Source: Levilactobacillus cerevisiae
GTDB taxonomy: Bacteria; Bacillota; Bacilli; Lactobacillales; Lactobacillaceae
DNA: 64,000 nucleotides
NCBI RefSeq assembly: GCF_003946245.1
Contig: NZ_RHNN01000012.1
Span: forward strand, 37,281 to 101,280
Reading direction: 5' to 3'
The notes under the pieces are model-generated. The model worked only from the letters and a program-made list of their open reading frames with translations, was not told the DNA's origin and ran no database searches. The first letter of the stretch is position 1; each line of letters starts with the position of its first letter. Below are positions 40,656 through 48,478 of this stretch, one piece after another. Both the position numbers and the translations under genes were made by a program.

Positions 40656-42023
40656 ATGAAAACAAACGCACCAGTAAGCAAAAACGAAAAACTTGACGTG
40701 ACCATCGCCGACCTGACGTATCAGGGGATGGGTGTGGCCAAGGTCGACGACTTCCCGTTATTCATTGAGAATGCCTTACCTGGCGAAGAAATCACGATTC
40801 AAGTGACCAAGGTTCAGAGTCACTATGGCTTTGCCCGCGCCGTGGCTTGGAAGACGGAATCACCAGACCGGGTCAAGGACGTTGACAAGACTTACCGTCA
40901 AACTGGGATTGCGCCATTGCAGCATTTAGCATACCCCGCCCAATTGGCCTTCAAGCAACACCAGATCAAAGAACTGTTCAGCAAGGCCCACCAGGATGTT
41001 GACGTGGCGCCAACGCTGGGGATGGACAACCCAACGCAGTACCGGAACAAGGCGCAAGTGCCCGTTCGGATGATCAAGGGCAAGTTGGAAACCGGCTTTT
41101 ACCGGCAACACAGTCACGAATTAATTCCGTTGACGGATTTCTACATTCAGGATCCTGCGATTGATGCAGCGATTGTGAAGGTGCGTGACATTCTGCGCCA
41201 ATTTGAAATTCCGGCCTATAACGAAATTAGTGACAAGGGTGTCATTCGGAATATCATGGTGCGCCGGGGTTACTACAGTCACGAAATGATGATTGTCTTG
41301 ATCAGTCGGACCCAGAAGATGCCAAGTCAGGCCCAAGTGGTCGACCAAATTCACAAGGCGTTGCCAGAGGTGACTAGTATCGTGCTGAACGTGAACGCCA
41401 AGAAGACCAACGTCATCATGGGGAACGTTACGCGGACGGTGTACGGCAAGCCAACCATCGAAGATACCTTGATGGGCCAGACCTTCGCCATTTCAGCACG
41501 GTCATTCTACCAAGTGAACCCGCAACAGACTGAAAAGCTGTACCAAATGGCAATCGACAAGGCCGGCTTGACCGGTGCTGAAACTGTGATCGATGCTTAC
41601 TGTGGGATTGGGACGATTTCTTTAGCCCTAGCTAAGCACGCCAAGCAGGTTTACGGGGTCGATGTTGTTCCCGAAGCCATTGAAGATGCTAAGGTCAACG
41701 CGCAAAAGAACCATTTGAGCAACGTTGACTTCATCGTTGACAAGGCCGAAGACCAAATGGGCAAGTGGCAAGAAGCCGGCATCAAGCCTGACGTTGTGGT
41801 GGTTGATCCACCACGTAAGGGCTTGGCGGAAAGCTTGATTGATTCCACCGCCAAGATGGGTCCCAAGAAGGTCGTTTACGTCAGCTGTAACCCAGCAACG
41901 TTGGTTCGTGACGTGACGCGCTTCCAAGAACTTGGTTACGAAATTGACGGACCAATTCAACCCGTCGACCAATTCCCACAGACGCCACACGTGGAATCTG
42001 TGACCGTTTTGGTTAAAAAGTAA
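40656..42023 (+). CDS. rlmD: 23S rRNA (uracil-C5)-methyltransferase RlmD family
   Basis: SAM-dependent methylation of a 23S rRNA uridine (U1939, and in RlmCD types also U747). The 455-residue protein has an N-terminal TRAM domain (about 8-68), the SAM site AYCGIGTISLALAKHA, VVDPPRKGL, and the catalytic Cys in VSCNPATLVRD. The usual iron-sulfur Cys set near residue 90 is missing (GIAPLQHL instead of CGGCQLQH), so it lacks a 4Fe-4S cluster. It is 74 bases after dagK, with a hairpin GGGATTTTGC/GCAAAGTCCC in the gap. Confidence 0.93.
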   Translation: MKTNAPVSKNEKLDVTIADLTYQGMGVAKVDDFPLFIENALPGEEITIQVTKVQSHYGFARAVAWKTESPDRVKDVDKTYRQTGIAPLQHLAYPAQLAFKQHQIKELFSKAHQDVDVAPTLGMDNPTQYRNKAQVPVRMIKGKLETGFYRQHSHELIPLTDFYIQDPAIDAAIVKVRDILRQFEIPAYNEISDKGVIRNIMVRRGYYSHEMMIVLISRTQKMPSQAQVVDQIHKALPEVTSIVLNVNAKKTNVIMGNVTRTVYGKPTIEDTLMGQTFAISARSFYQVNPQQTEKLYQMAIDKAGLTGAETVIDAYCGIGTISLALAKHAKQVYGVDVVPEAIEDAKVNAQKNHLSNVDFIVDKAEDQMGKWQEAGIKPDVVVVDPPRKGLAESLIDSTAKMGPKKVVYVSCNPATLVRDVTRFQELGYEIDGPIQPVDQFPQTPHVESVTVLVKK

Positions 42024-42041
42024 CAGTAAAACAGATTTACT

Positions 42042-42080
42042 AGGCGCCATCCAGGTTTGTACTGGGTGGCGCCTTTTCTA
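42042..42080 (+). terminator. Terminator of rlmD
   Basis: AGGCGCCATCCAG (42042-42054) pairs with CTGGGTGGCGCCT (42062-42074), one mismatch, followed by TTTTCT. Confidence 0.9.
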
Positions 42081-42233
42081 TTGCGTATCTTTCTGGGGCT
42101 CAAGTCGGGGATGGGTGATTGCACAGGGTGGAAAATGTGCTAGTTGTCCGCAGCACATTAGTAAGTTGAACGACAGTATCAAGGCATTTGGAGTACTACC
42201 ACTTGATTTGTCATTATTTAGTGCGATAAAACG

Positions 42234-42266
42234 TTCAGATTGAAACAATTTAGTAGTATAATACTA
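42234..42266 (+). promoter_or_regulatory. Promoter of WxL/lectin gene with overlapping palindrome
   Basis: TTCAGA (42234-42239) and a perfect TATAAT (42257-42262), 17-base spacing. TAGTAT-A-ATACTA (42254-42266) is a palindrome centred on the -10, suggesting repressor control. The rest of the 301-base gap holds the rlmD terminator and scattered GTACTAC motifs, no gene. Confidence 0.6.
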
Positions 42267-42324
42267 GTTGGATAATAGTATTTTAGGGGTACTACTAATT
42301 TAAAGCGAATTGAGATGAACTCAA

Positions 42325-44511
42325 ATGAAAATTAAGGCGTGGTTGGCGGTTGGCCTGTGCGTGGTTGGATTGGGACTAGTAAGCCAATCAGGGGTTACGG
42401 CACATGCGATTACGGACGCAGTTGATATTGATAATGCGTTGAGGTCAGTTCCTCAGGGGTTGAAATTATCTGGCTTTTTTAGTCCCGGAACACCCAACAA
42501 TAATCAGGCGACCGTCGTTAATGGCCTCAACAGTGCGTCGCCAAATACCCAAGTCGTCGAGCTAACTAATGGTGGTAGTCAGGTTGGATCCATTTGGTCA
42601 AACGATGATTTCCTGTTTAATCTCAGAAAGAAACAAGTGGCGTCAATGTGGCTCTATTTCGGAAATAAGAGTTATGGGAGTGCGACGGCGAACGCGGCTG
42701 GGGACGGCATGGCGCTAGTTTTACAAAATGCAAACAATCCCAAACAGGCCACACCTAGCTTTGGGACTGGCGGTGCCATTGGAGAAACGTTGGGCGTGTG
42801 GGGGGTAGCCACCACGGGCAAGACCGATATGCAGGCGGTCTCGGACACGGCTATTCAAAATAGTTGGGCGCTTGAGTTTGATACGTATTTGAATAATGAT
42901 GGCTCGTTCGACAATACAGCTAAAGGTTCTTCTTTTGATTTGGATACCACTGATGTCACAATTTCCAACCCACATTTAGCGGCTAATTACCCTGGAAAAC
43001 CCGATACTTACACGACGCATAAAGTGAAGGGCGGGACTTTTAATCTTCTGACAAATTATTACGTGACGATGGTTCACAGAGGCCTGATTCAAGGCAGTGA
43101 TTTCAACTTCCTATCCAATGGGGCCTGGCACCATTTAACCGTGACATATACGCCTAAAACGAGTACCGCTTCTGCCCGAATGGCATATAATTTTGATGAC
43201 AAAGATCCGTCTACTGGGATAAGTCAGCCTGGCGAATCTAATTATATGGACATAGATACGGGCAACATTGATCCAAATTCTACCGGACTTGCCTACTGGG
43301 GCTTTACTGGCGCAACCGGTGGGAATAGTGAAGGAAACTTGGTTGCCTTTGAACAAATTCCTAACCTAGTCAACGCCTCCGCCACGGCCGATATGACCGC
43401 CAATGGCAAGCCCGTTACCGAAGGGGCAAACGTTAGTGCCAATTCACCGGTTGCACTGACCTACGACACCAAGTATGAAAGTGGGACAACGGACTGGACG
43501 GCTATTCAAGCCGAGTTGAAAATACCAACGGGTGTGACCATTTCTAAAGGCAATGTGGCCTATGATGACGGGACCACCACCACTTTGGGTGCAGCTGACA
43601 TTGCGGCAATCAACGCCGGCAAGGGTATTCCACTAAAAACGTTGAATAGCGGTAATGCCACGGCCAAAATTAGTCTGCAGGGAACTGCGAATAACGTGAC
43701 CAGCACCACCACGGCTGACCAGTCGCTGAGTAGGTTCGTGGGAAAAGAGGCCGTAGTTCAGGCGACACTGCCGAACTTTAATATTGTGCCGTCGACCTTA
43801 TCCTTACAGACGGACCAAACGGCGATTACGGCGGATGGTAGTTCTGCGGTACCCATTACCGGGACCATCACGGATTCTGCCAGTACTGTAGCCAACGCGA
43901 ATTTAACGGTGCACGCCACGCTGAACGACGGGACACTGGCCGATACTGCACTCGCCACGACCGATGCGGCCGGCAAATTCACGGTGTCCGTCCCCGCCGA
44001 CAAACTTAATCCGGGTGCCAACGTCTTGGACTTGACTGCTGAAAACACGCAAACCGGCGCCGTTTCCAATACTGGTGAAGTCATCATTACGGTGGGTGGC
44101 CTCGACTTTAAGACCGTCACCGGGAAAGCTGTCTACAAAGCCAAATTGAGTGGCCAACAACAGCTAGTTTCCCGTGATGGGAGCAGCGATTTGGCCATCG
44201 TGATTCAGGACTCACGGACTAAAGGCAGTCAATGGCAGTTGACCGCTGCTGCGACACCACTGCTTGATACCAATAACACCGGGATGAATGGGGATTTGGT
44301 CTACGTCGATGGCAACCAGTCGACGACCCTGTCCACGGTCGCTGCGCCAGTAATGAGCCATCAAAACGATGGCACCAATGGCACCACGAACGTGACGGGC
44401 GATTGGTCCACGGGTCAGGGCCTATTACTGAATGTTGGCAGTGATGCCATCCAGTCAACGAAAATCTATTCGAGTGATATTACCTGGACATTGGTAGATG
44501 CCGAGCAATAA
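42325..44511 (+). CDS. Secreted WxL-domain protein with L-type lectin-like domain
   Basis: Surface adhesin-like protein, 728 residues. A signal peptide (cut after AHA, residue 28) is followed by a bacterial L-type lectin-like domain (about 45-345; DGMALVLQN, GETLGVWG, NSWALEFDTYLNND, WHHLTVTYTP), Ig-like repeats (about 350-590, ALATTDAAGKFTVSVPA), and a C-terminal WxL domain with both motifs, SQWQLTAAATP and ITWTLVDAEQ. WxL domains bind peptidoglycan non-covalently. It is usual for WxL proteins to cluster in csc operons; this one is alone. The ribosome site is poor (TTGAGATGAAC). Confidence 0.85.
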   Translation: MKIKAWLAVGLCVVGLGLVSQSGVTAHAITDAVDIDNALRSVPQGLKLSGFFSPGTPNNNQATVVNGLNSASPNTQVVELTNGGSQVGSIWSNDDFLFNLRKKQVASMWLYFGNKSYGSATANAAGDGMALVLQNANNPKQATPSFGTGGAIGETLGVWGVATTGKTDMQAVSDTAIQNSWALEFDTYLNNDGSFDNTAKGSSFDLDTTDVTISNPHLAANYPGKPDTYTTHKVKGGTFNLLTNYYVTMVHRGLIQGSDFNFLSNGAWHHLTVTYTPKTSTASARMAYNFDDKDPSTGISQPGESNYMDIDTGNIDPNSTGLAYWGFTGATGGNSEGNLVAFEQIPNLVNASATADMTANGKPVTEGANVSANSPVALTYDTKYESGTTDWTAIQAELKIPTGVTISKGNVAYDDGTTTTLGAADIAAINAGKGIPLKTLNSGNATAKISLQGTANNVTSTTTADQSLSRFVGKEAVVQATLPNFNIVPSTLSLQTDQTAITADGSSAVPITGTITDSASTVANANLTVHATLNDGTLADTALATTDAAGKFTVSVPADKLNPGANVLDLTAENTQTGAVSNTGEVIITVGGLDFKTVTGKAVYKAKLSGQQQLVSRDGSSDLAIVIQDSRTKGSQWQLTAAATPLLDTNNTGMNGDLVYVDGNQSTTLSTVAAPVMSHQNDGTNGTTNVTGDWSTGQGLLLNVGSDAIQSTKIYSSDITWTLVDAEQ

Positions 44512-44527
44512 GCTGAACCTTTATCTA

Positions 44528-44575
44528 AAACAGCCCTTCAAAGCGGTTCTTAACCGTTTGGCGGGCTGTTTTTGG
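44528..44575 (+). terminator. Terminator of WxL/lectin gene
   Basis: AAACAGCCC pairs with GGGCTGTTT, with inner CGGTT/AACCG, followed by T residues. Confidence 0.85.
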
Positions 44576-44662
44576 TCTGCCTGAGTTAGACTGAAGGTCG
44601 GACCCGAGTTGGCTGTAAATCTGAATTAAGGACGAACATCGGTTTATGGAAAATAGGTGATG

Positions 44663-44720
44663 TGTCAAATGGCAAATTGACATATTTTACCATTGTAAAG
44701 TATCCGAATAGGTGTAAAAT
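44663..44720 (+). promoter_or_regulatory. nudC promoter region with inverted repeat
   Basis: TGTCAA-N8-TTGACA (44663-44682) is an inverted repeat; downstream TTGTAA (44693-44698) and TAAAAT (44715-44720) with a 16-base spacer are a plausible promoter. The repeat could be an operator. Confidence 0.4.
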
Positions 44721-44765
44721 GAATCACGATTAGGGCCACAGCAAAGAGAAAGCAGGGAATCCACC

Positions 44766-45590
44766 ATGTTTCAAGATATTAGTCCGCGGGTATTTGATAA
44801 TCATTACGAAAAACGCCGGCAGCCGGGCGCAACCGATGTCGTGTTAGTTTACGCGAATCGACAGGCTGTGCTGTTTCAAGGCAAACGGTTACCGCAATTT
44901 CGGGAAGTCACCAGCAAGTGGCAGGTGCAGCCAGACGAGCTAATGTACCTCTTCAGTATTGATCAGACGGGTTTTTACCTGTTGCGGCGCCAGGTGACCA
45001 CAGACAGTGACTACCAATACGCGCCTACGTCAGATTTTCAAACCCTCCAACCGGCCTGGTTAGGTTTTGCTGGAGCGACTACCGCGCATTTGGCCTGGTG
45101 GTACGAAACGAATCAGTTCTGTGGCCGTTGTGGTCAGCAGATGGTTCCGAATCAGAATCAGCGCGCACTAACCTGTTCCAAGTGTGGGCGTCAGGTCTTT
45201 CCCAGCATAGCGCCGGTTGTGGTGGTTGGAGTGACTAAGGGTGATCAGATTCTACTGACCAAGCGTGCGGTTGGTTATGACAAGTATACCTTAATTTCAG
45301 GGTTCGCAGAGATTGGCGAGACCTTGGAGGACGCGGTTTGCCGAGAAGTTGCCGAAGAGGTGGGCTTGTCAGTCCATAATATTCGGTACTTCGGTAGCCA
45401 ACCCTGGGCGTTCTCGGAATCCTTGTTGGTGGGGTTCTTCGCTGAGTTGGATGCAGACGTGCCCATTGCTCTGGAATATGACGAACTGGCGCAAGCCCAA
45501 TGGTTCCAGCGCGATGAGATGCCGGGTGATGGTGCTAAGTTTATCTTGGCGGCAGCAATGCGCAAGGCTTTTCGTGATCAATGGGACTAA
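44766..45590 (+). CDS. nudC: NAD+/NADH pyrophosphatase, NudC-like Nudix hydrolase
   Basis: Splits NADH to NMNH and AMP and in NudC homologues removes NAD caps from RNA. The 274-residue protein has a four-Cys zinc ribbon (CGRCGQQM and CSKCGRQVFP, about 119-142) and the Nudix box starting GFAEIGETLEDAV with REVAEEVG, followed by the NudC hallmark SQPWAFSESLL. GAAAGCAGGGAA precedes ATG 44766. It is a single gene between two terminators. Confidence 0.93.
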   Translation: MFQDISPRVFDNHYEKRRQPGATDVVLVYANRQAVLFQGKRLPQFREVTSKWQVQPDELMYLFSIDQTGFYLLRRQVTTDSDYQYAPTSDFQTLQPAWLGFAGATTAHLAWWYETNQFCGRCGQQMVPNQNQRALTCSKCGRQVFPSIAPVVVVGVTKGDQILLTKRAVGYDKYTLISGFAEIGETLEDAVCREVAEEVGLSVHNIRYFGSQPWAFSESLLVGFFAELDADVPIALEYDELAQAQWFQRDEMPGDGAKFILAAAMRKAFRDQWD

Positions 45591-45610
45591 GTGACATTTG
45601 AAGACATAAC

Positions 45611-45648
45611 AAAGGCGCCGTGACGTGATGTCATGGCGCCTTTGCGTC
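45611..45648 (+). terminator. Terminator of nudC
   Basis: AAAGGCGCCGTGAC (45611-45624) pairs with GTCATGGCGCCTTT (45630-45643), one mismatch; the T tract is short. It may also stop the convergent regulator gene. Confidence 0.8.
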
Positions 45649-45703
45649 TTTCTAAGATTGATAGCTGGAAACCTTGTGGAATGGCTATACTAAGCGTATC
45701 CCA

Positions 45704-46057
45704 CTAGACATTCAATTGTGCCCGTAATTGTTGCTGGGCAAAAGTTAAAACGTTTTTCTGGCGTTCTGGAGAAAGCTGTGCGAAGATTGCTTCAAAGCAG
45801 GCGTCATTTTCTAACAGGTCTTCACCGTAGCGAGGGTCGATTGCGGATTTATGTATGCTCAAAGCATCAGCCAGCCGCTGGACGTTACCGGGGCTGGGGG
45901 TAGAACGCTGGGCGAAGTAGCCGGAAAGGGTAGAGGTTGGAATCCCCGTCTTTTCCGCCAGTTCGGCCTGGGTCATGTCCCGGCTAGCTGTTTTGAGGTT
46001 CTGAGCAATAATCCGCCGAATATTGCGTTCAAATGGAGATAATTCATGGCGGGGCAC
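45704..46057 (-). CDS. XRE-family transcriptional regulator
   Basis: A 117-residue DNA-binding protein. From GTG 46057 it reads MPRHELSPFERNIRRIIAQNL; AAAGGAG lies 8 bases upstream, while the in-frame GTG at 46066 overlaps that site. The helix-turn-helix is MTQAELAEKTGIPTSTLSGYFAQRSTPS (about 28-55), then a C-terminal helical part of unknown role (ACFEAIFAQLSPERQKNVLTF). It is divergent from another XRE gene, sharing a promoter region with a common half-site, so the two may cross-regulate. Confidence 0.82.
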   Translation of the reverse strand: MPRHELSPFERNIRRIIAQNLKTASRDMTQAELAEKTGIPTSTLSGYFAQRSTPSPGNVQRLADALSIHKSAIDPRYGEDLLENDACFEAIFAQLSPERQKNVLTFAQQQLRAQLNV

Positions 46058-46107
46058 TACGTTCACTCCTTTAACTTAATTCTTTGTAAAACTAGATTAT
46101 TATCGTC

Positions 46108-46136
46108 ATTATAACGAATTGTCACCAGACAAGCAA
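46108..46136 (-). promoter_or_regulatory. Promoter of minus-strand XRE gene
   Basis: On the minus strand TTGCTT (46131-46136) and TATAAT (46108-46113), 17-base spacing. The AACGAAT half-site (46113-46119) sits in the spacer. Confidence 0.7.
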
Positions 46137-46162
46137 ACTTGAAACACTCCTGCAATAGACAA

Positions 46163-46191
46163 TTGACAAAACGAATAAACTCGTTTAATAT
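46163..46191 (+). promoter_or_regulatory. Promoter and operator of plus-strand XRE gene
   Basis: Consensus TTGACA (46163-46168) and TAATAT (46186-46191), 17-base spacing. The spacer holds the inverted repeat AAACGA-ATAAAC-TCGTTT, an ideal operator position. Confidence 0.8.
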
Positions 46192-46221
46192 GTGGGAGTG
46201 AATTACAAGGAGGAGTCCGTG

Positions 46222-46473
46222 ATGGATAAGGTGCAGATTACACTAGAAGCCGCTCGCCACAATGCGGGATACTCTCAAAAAGAGGCTGCAGCCTGCCTAG
46301 GTATCCATTACCAAACGTTGGCAGCTTGGGAACGAGATAGCTCCAATCTTGGCATTAAGACCATTGAACGGTTGTCTCAGCTATACCAAATGCCTAAGAA
46401 CTATCTCTTTTTCGGCAAGAAAGTCGATTTCATTCATGCAATTCGGCAACGGGCGGCAAAGAGGGTAAATTAA
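46222..46473 (+). CDS. Small XRE/Cro-type regulator
   Basis: An 83-residue protein that is nearly all helix-turn-helix: MDKVQITLEAARHNAGYSQKEAAACLGIHYQTLAAWERD (HTH about 16-42), then IKTIERLSQLYQMPKNYLFFG. ATG 46222 follows AAGGAGGAG. Size and fold are like phage Cro/CI-type repressors, but no phage genes are near. The operator in its own promoter suggests autoregulation. A terminator follows. Confidence 0.85.
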   Translation: MDKVQITLEAARHNAGYSQKEAAACLGIHYQTLAAWERDSSNLGIKTIERLSQLYQMPKNYLFFGKKVDFIHAIRQRAAKRVN

Positions 46474-46530
46474 CAACCATTTGCGTGGGGACGTCATCAG
46501 ATTAATCTGGACCCCATAGGAATCTAAATT

Positions 46531-46559
46531 CGCGAGGGCCAATCCCTGGCGTTTTTTTG
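46531..46559 (+). terminator. Terminator of plus-strand XRE gene
   Basis: CGCGAGGG pairs with CCCTGGCG (one mismatch pair) around CCAAT, followed by seven T. Confidence 0.75.
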
Positions 46560-47129
46560 TACCCGTAAACTTTTTGCCATGGCTATTATTGACTAGTCGT
46601 TCTCACGTGCACTGCTGGGCTACCAATATTTCGGATAACTAAGGCTACGGGATAGGCGCGGGTGTTGATAGGCCAGGTATAGTTGGTGATTTTGCGTAGT
46701 GACGGGATAGGTTAGGGAAAACAGAAAGTGTTAGTGAACGCGTTATTTGTGCCACCAGGCTAGTCAGTTGCTGTTGTACTATCGAGTGTTTACGAACGCT
46801 GGTAATTAGTGAGGCAATCATTCTGAACTTAGCGGCCGCTAAGTTTGGTGGGGGAGAACCAGGAAACTGATTGCTAGAATAGACGGCAGTGACATTTCTG
46901 AATGGCGGAATAGGTGCAATGTGGCATTTAAACTTGGTCAAAATAGTTGCGGGCTAACCTGGTGTTGAAGTGATAATAGCTGATTTCTGCGGGGAAAGCT
47001 ACTTTAATGCTCAGCAAGACAGGCGGCTGATTTATGATGTGATCAGGGAGGATTGTTCAGTCGGTTCGTCGTAATAATAATTGTTTGCAGAATTATCAGC
47101 GGCTCATGAACCATTTATCCCATAGATTG
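46560..47129. other. Gene-free stretch of about 570 bases
   Basis: No reading frame with a ribosome site is found on either strand. A frame at 46645-46941 (minus) starts with TTG, has no ribosome site and an odd composition. The region holds a perfect 20-bp palindrome at 46826-46845. It could be a decayed gene; nothing recognisable remains. Confidence 0.5.
46826..46845. repeat. Perfect 20-bp palindrome
   Basis: AACTTAGCGGCCGCTAAGTT is self-complementary over its whole length, in a gene-free area. Role unknown. Confidence 0.6.
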
Positions 47130-47158
47130 TTTACAAATAATTCTACCGTGGGTAAACT
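47130..47158 (+). promoter_or_regulatory. Promoter of secreted basic protein gene
   Basis: TTTACA (47130-47135) and TAAACT (47153-47158), 17-base spacing, 90 bases before the start. Confidence 0.55.
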
Positions 47159-47248
47159 AAAGAGGCTGTGCTCGTTGTCCACTTGTTGGAAAGTGGTGGG
47201 GCGTACGTACAAGTTGGCCTCCGAGGAGGCTGTCAGGGGATGGATTGA

Positions 47249-48142
47249 ATGAGAAAAAGTGTTGTTGGTTTACTGATTTTCGGTGGTTTAATGGGTGGTG
47301 GCTTAATGCCGCAGACGGCGCATGCTGCAAAAAGCTATCAGATGAATTGGATGCATCCGAGAGCGCACAATACGTTTAAGTTTCGGAAGTCCGGCTACAA
47401 GCACTACGCTTACACCCTACATAAGGTCAAACATAACCGGTACCAATTGAAGCGAGCATTTCGTTTAGGGACAATGAAGCGTAAAATTGTTCATCAAGTG
47501 AAGGCCATTTCATTGGGTGGAAGAAAGCTTACTGAGTACACGTACGTTACTTACAAGGGCAAAGGTGTGTGGGTTAACACAAAATACTTGACTGGTAGTC
47601 GGTCACGGAAGTCGACTGTGAGTCTTCCGGTGATTAACCCCCAGACTGCGCAACAAGTCGTTACACAAAGGGCAAACACGCCGGCAACGCCTAAACAAAC
47701 GGGAAAAAAGGTAACGACTCCCGGGAGTCAAAGCCCGTCGACGAAGTCTGGAACGACTACAACGACCACGAAGTCCGGAACGACCACGAAGACTGGAACG
47801 ACTACAAAAACCACAACGGGAAGTAAACTCTACATTAAGGACACCAAGCATTTGTCCTGGCAACAATGGCTGAGTCTACCGAATCTCAAGGGGGAGGTCA
47901 CGGGGCTAACGTTCTATTACGTCGATGATGTGCCTTACGATGAGGATGGTTTCCCGTATGTCACCCAGAGTATGTTTTCAGTGCCGATGCAAACACGGAT
48001 TATGAAGAACGACTTCACACCGGCAGCGTACAAGGCGATCACTGATAAATGGGATACTTATTATGTTAGCGAGAAACATGCTTTGTTCTGTCCGACCAAC
48101 ACCGAAGTTGGGCAAGCGATTCGGGATAAGATGCCGGATTAA
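47249..48142 (+). CDS. Secreted basic protein of unknown function
   Basis: I do not recognise this 297-residue protein. A clear signal peptide (MRKSVVGLLIFGGLMGGGLM, cut after AHA at residue 26) precedes a Tyr/Lys/His-rich domain (about 27-125, with KHYAYTLHKVKHNRY-like text), a low-complexity Thr/Lys/Ser linker (about 140-195, repeated KSGTTT units), and an acidic C-terminal domain (about 197-297, YYVDDVPYDEDGFPYVTQ). There is no LPxTG or lipobox; the basic N-terminal part may hold it on the wall. AGGGGA precedes ATG 47249. Single gene, own promoter and terminator. Confidence 0.75.
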   Translation: MRKSVVGLLIFGGLMGGGLMPQTAHAAKSYQMNWMHPRAHNTFKFRKSGYKHYAYTLHKVKHNRYQLKRAFRLGTMKRKIVHQVKAISLGGRKLTEYTYVTYKGKGVWVNTKYLTGSRSRKSTVSLPVINPQTAQQVVTQRANTPATPKQTGKKVTTPGSQSPSTKSGTTTTTTKSGTTTKTGTTTKTTTGSKLYIKDTKHLSWQQWLSLPNLKGEVTGLTFYYVDDVPYDEDGFPYVTQSMFSVPMQTRIMKNDFTPAAYKAITDKWDTYYVSEKHALFCPTNTEVGQAIRDKMPD

Positions 48143-48197
48143 CCTGATTGGGATATGCAAGGTAGTAACTGAATAGCTGTCTGTCGACAGAGAAATT

Positions 48198-48229
48198 GAC
48201 TGGGATGACTTTTCCCAGTCTTTTTTTTA
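48198..48229 (+). terminator. Terminator of secreted basic protein gene
   Basis: GACTGGG (48198-48204) pairs with CCCAGTC (48214-48220), followed by eight T. Confidence 0.9.
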
Positions 48230-48301
48230 AAAATATTTTTCATACAAAAATTAGCCCCTTCAAGGTCCTTGCCCTGAACTAATTAATTTCACAAGTAAAA
48301 T

Positions 48302-48315
48302 TGAAAACGCTATCA
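48302..48315 (+). promoter_or_regulatory. cre site of the deo operon
   Basis: TGAAAACGCTATCA matches the cre consensus TGWAANCGNTNWCA at all positions. It lies about 105 bases upstream of the deo -35. Confidence 0.75.
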
Positions 48316-48373
48316 GGACGGGCTTGGGATAAGTAAAACGATTAACCTAGAAAGTGAAACTTTTCTTGTCGGG

Positions 48374-48410
48374 TTTTGAACAATCGTGCACAATTTTGAA
48401 CAGTGGTTCA
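48374..48410 (+). promoter_or_regulatory. Candidate DeoR operator repeats
   Basis: TTTTGAACA occurs at 48374-48382 and 48394-48402, exactly 20 bases apart; the second overlaps the inverted repeat TGAAC-AGTG-GTTCA (48397-48410). The TTGAAC half-site resembles that of Bacillus DeoR. Confidence 0.65.
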
Positions 48411-48419
48411 GGTTGGGGG

Positions 48420-48448
48420 TTTACAAATGTGCAGCTATCCGGTATGCT
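48420..48448 (+). promoter_or_regulatory. Promoter of the deo operon
   Basis: TTTACA (48420-48425) and TATGCT (48443-48448), 17-base spacing, just downstream of the operator repeats. Confidence 0.7.
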
Positions 48449-48478
48449 ATTGATGATAAATGAAAGGGGTTTCATATT

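Noticed and set aside
46645..46941. 98-residue open frame on the minus strand in the gene-free stretch
   Set aside because: TTG start, no ribosome site, composition unlike neighbouring proteins.
47750..47825. Short tandem DNA repeats as a CRISPR or minisatellite
   Set aside because: They are the codons of the KSGTTT linker in the secreted protein; no spacers or repeat regularity of a CRISPR array.
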